Part shown: piece after piece, positions 5,540-5,553 of the stretch
Numbering within the stretch: the stretch's first letter is position 1
Layout: every line of letters starts with the position of its first letter
Notes under the pieces: model-generated
Database searches by the model: none
What the model saw: only the letters and a program-made list of their open reading frames with translations
What the model was told of the DNA's origin: nothing
Position numbers and translations under genes: made by a program
Source: Timburyella sp030842085
GTDB lineage: Bacteria > Bacillota > Clostridia > Oscillospirales > Acutalibacteraceae
Assembly (NCBI GenBank): GCA_030842085.1
Contig: JAUUSE010000079.1
Span: forward strand, 1 to 5,553
Reading direction: 5' to 3'
Length of the DNA stretch: 5,553 nucleotides

Positions 5540-5553
5540 AATAAATATAACTC

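Overview
The window is a piece of a spore-forming Firmicutes chromosome, most likely a Clostridia member. The evidence is an intact spoIIGA-sigE pair (the SpoIIGA protease and pro-sigma-E), strong AGGAGG-type ribosome sites, AT-rich intergenic DNA and heavy use of ATA for isoleucine. The exact family cannot be fixed from the sequence alone. A placement near Oscillospirales is only a guess from codon style.

Layout, left to right. (1) Positions 1-807 are the end of a thiamine operon on the + strand: the C-terminus of hydroxyethylthiazole kinase (thiM, cut by the window edge) overlapping thiamine-phosphate synthase (thiE). The two enzymes supply and join the thiazole half of thiamine phosphate. 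A strong intrinsic terminator lies at 984-1018. (2) Positions 1262-2008 on the - strand hold a uridine phosphorylase-type nucleoside phosphorylase (pyrimidine salvage). (3) The divergent spacer 2009-2245 carries a probable spoIIG-type promoter: near-consensus -35 and -10 boxes separated by 22 bp, as in Bacillus subtilis spoIIG, with two degenerate Spo0A-box-like heptamers upstream. (4) Positions 2246-3848 on the + strand are spoIIGA and sigE. SpoIIGA is the membrane aspartyl protease that activates pro-sigma-E in the mother cell. The reading frames overlap by 74 nt, so the SpoIIGA tail and most of the sigma-E pro-sequence are encoded by the same DNA. (5) Positions 3884-5539 on the - strand hold a GNAT acetyltransferase and a tyrosine recombinase, both visibly more AT-rich than the preceding genes. 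Between them lies a perfect 41-nt AT-rich palindrome.

The most interesting point is the right half. In spore formers sigE is usually followed by sigG. Here an unused strong Shine-Dalgarno sequence (AAAGGAGG, 3893-3900, + strand) lies just after sigE, followed not by a start codon but by the 3' end of the oppositely oriented GNAT gene. One reading is that a GNAT/recombinase segment was inserted between the sigG ribosome site and the sigG coding sequence. Whether it is a fixed insertion, a simple rearrangement or an excisable element cannot be decided without the sequence beyond 5553.
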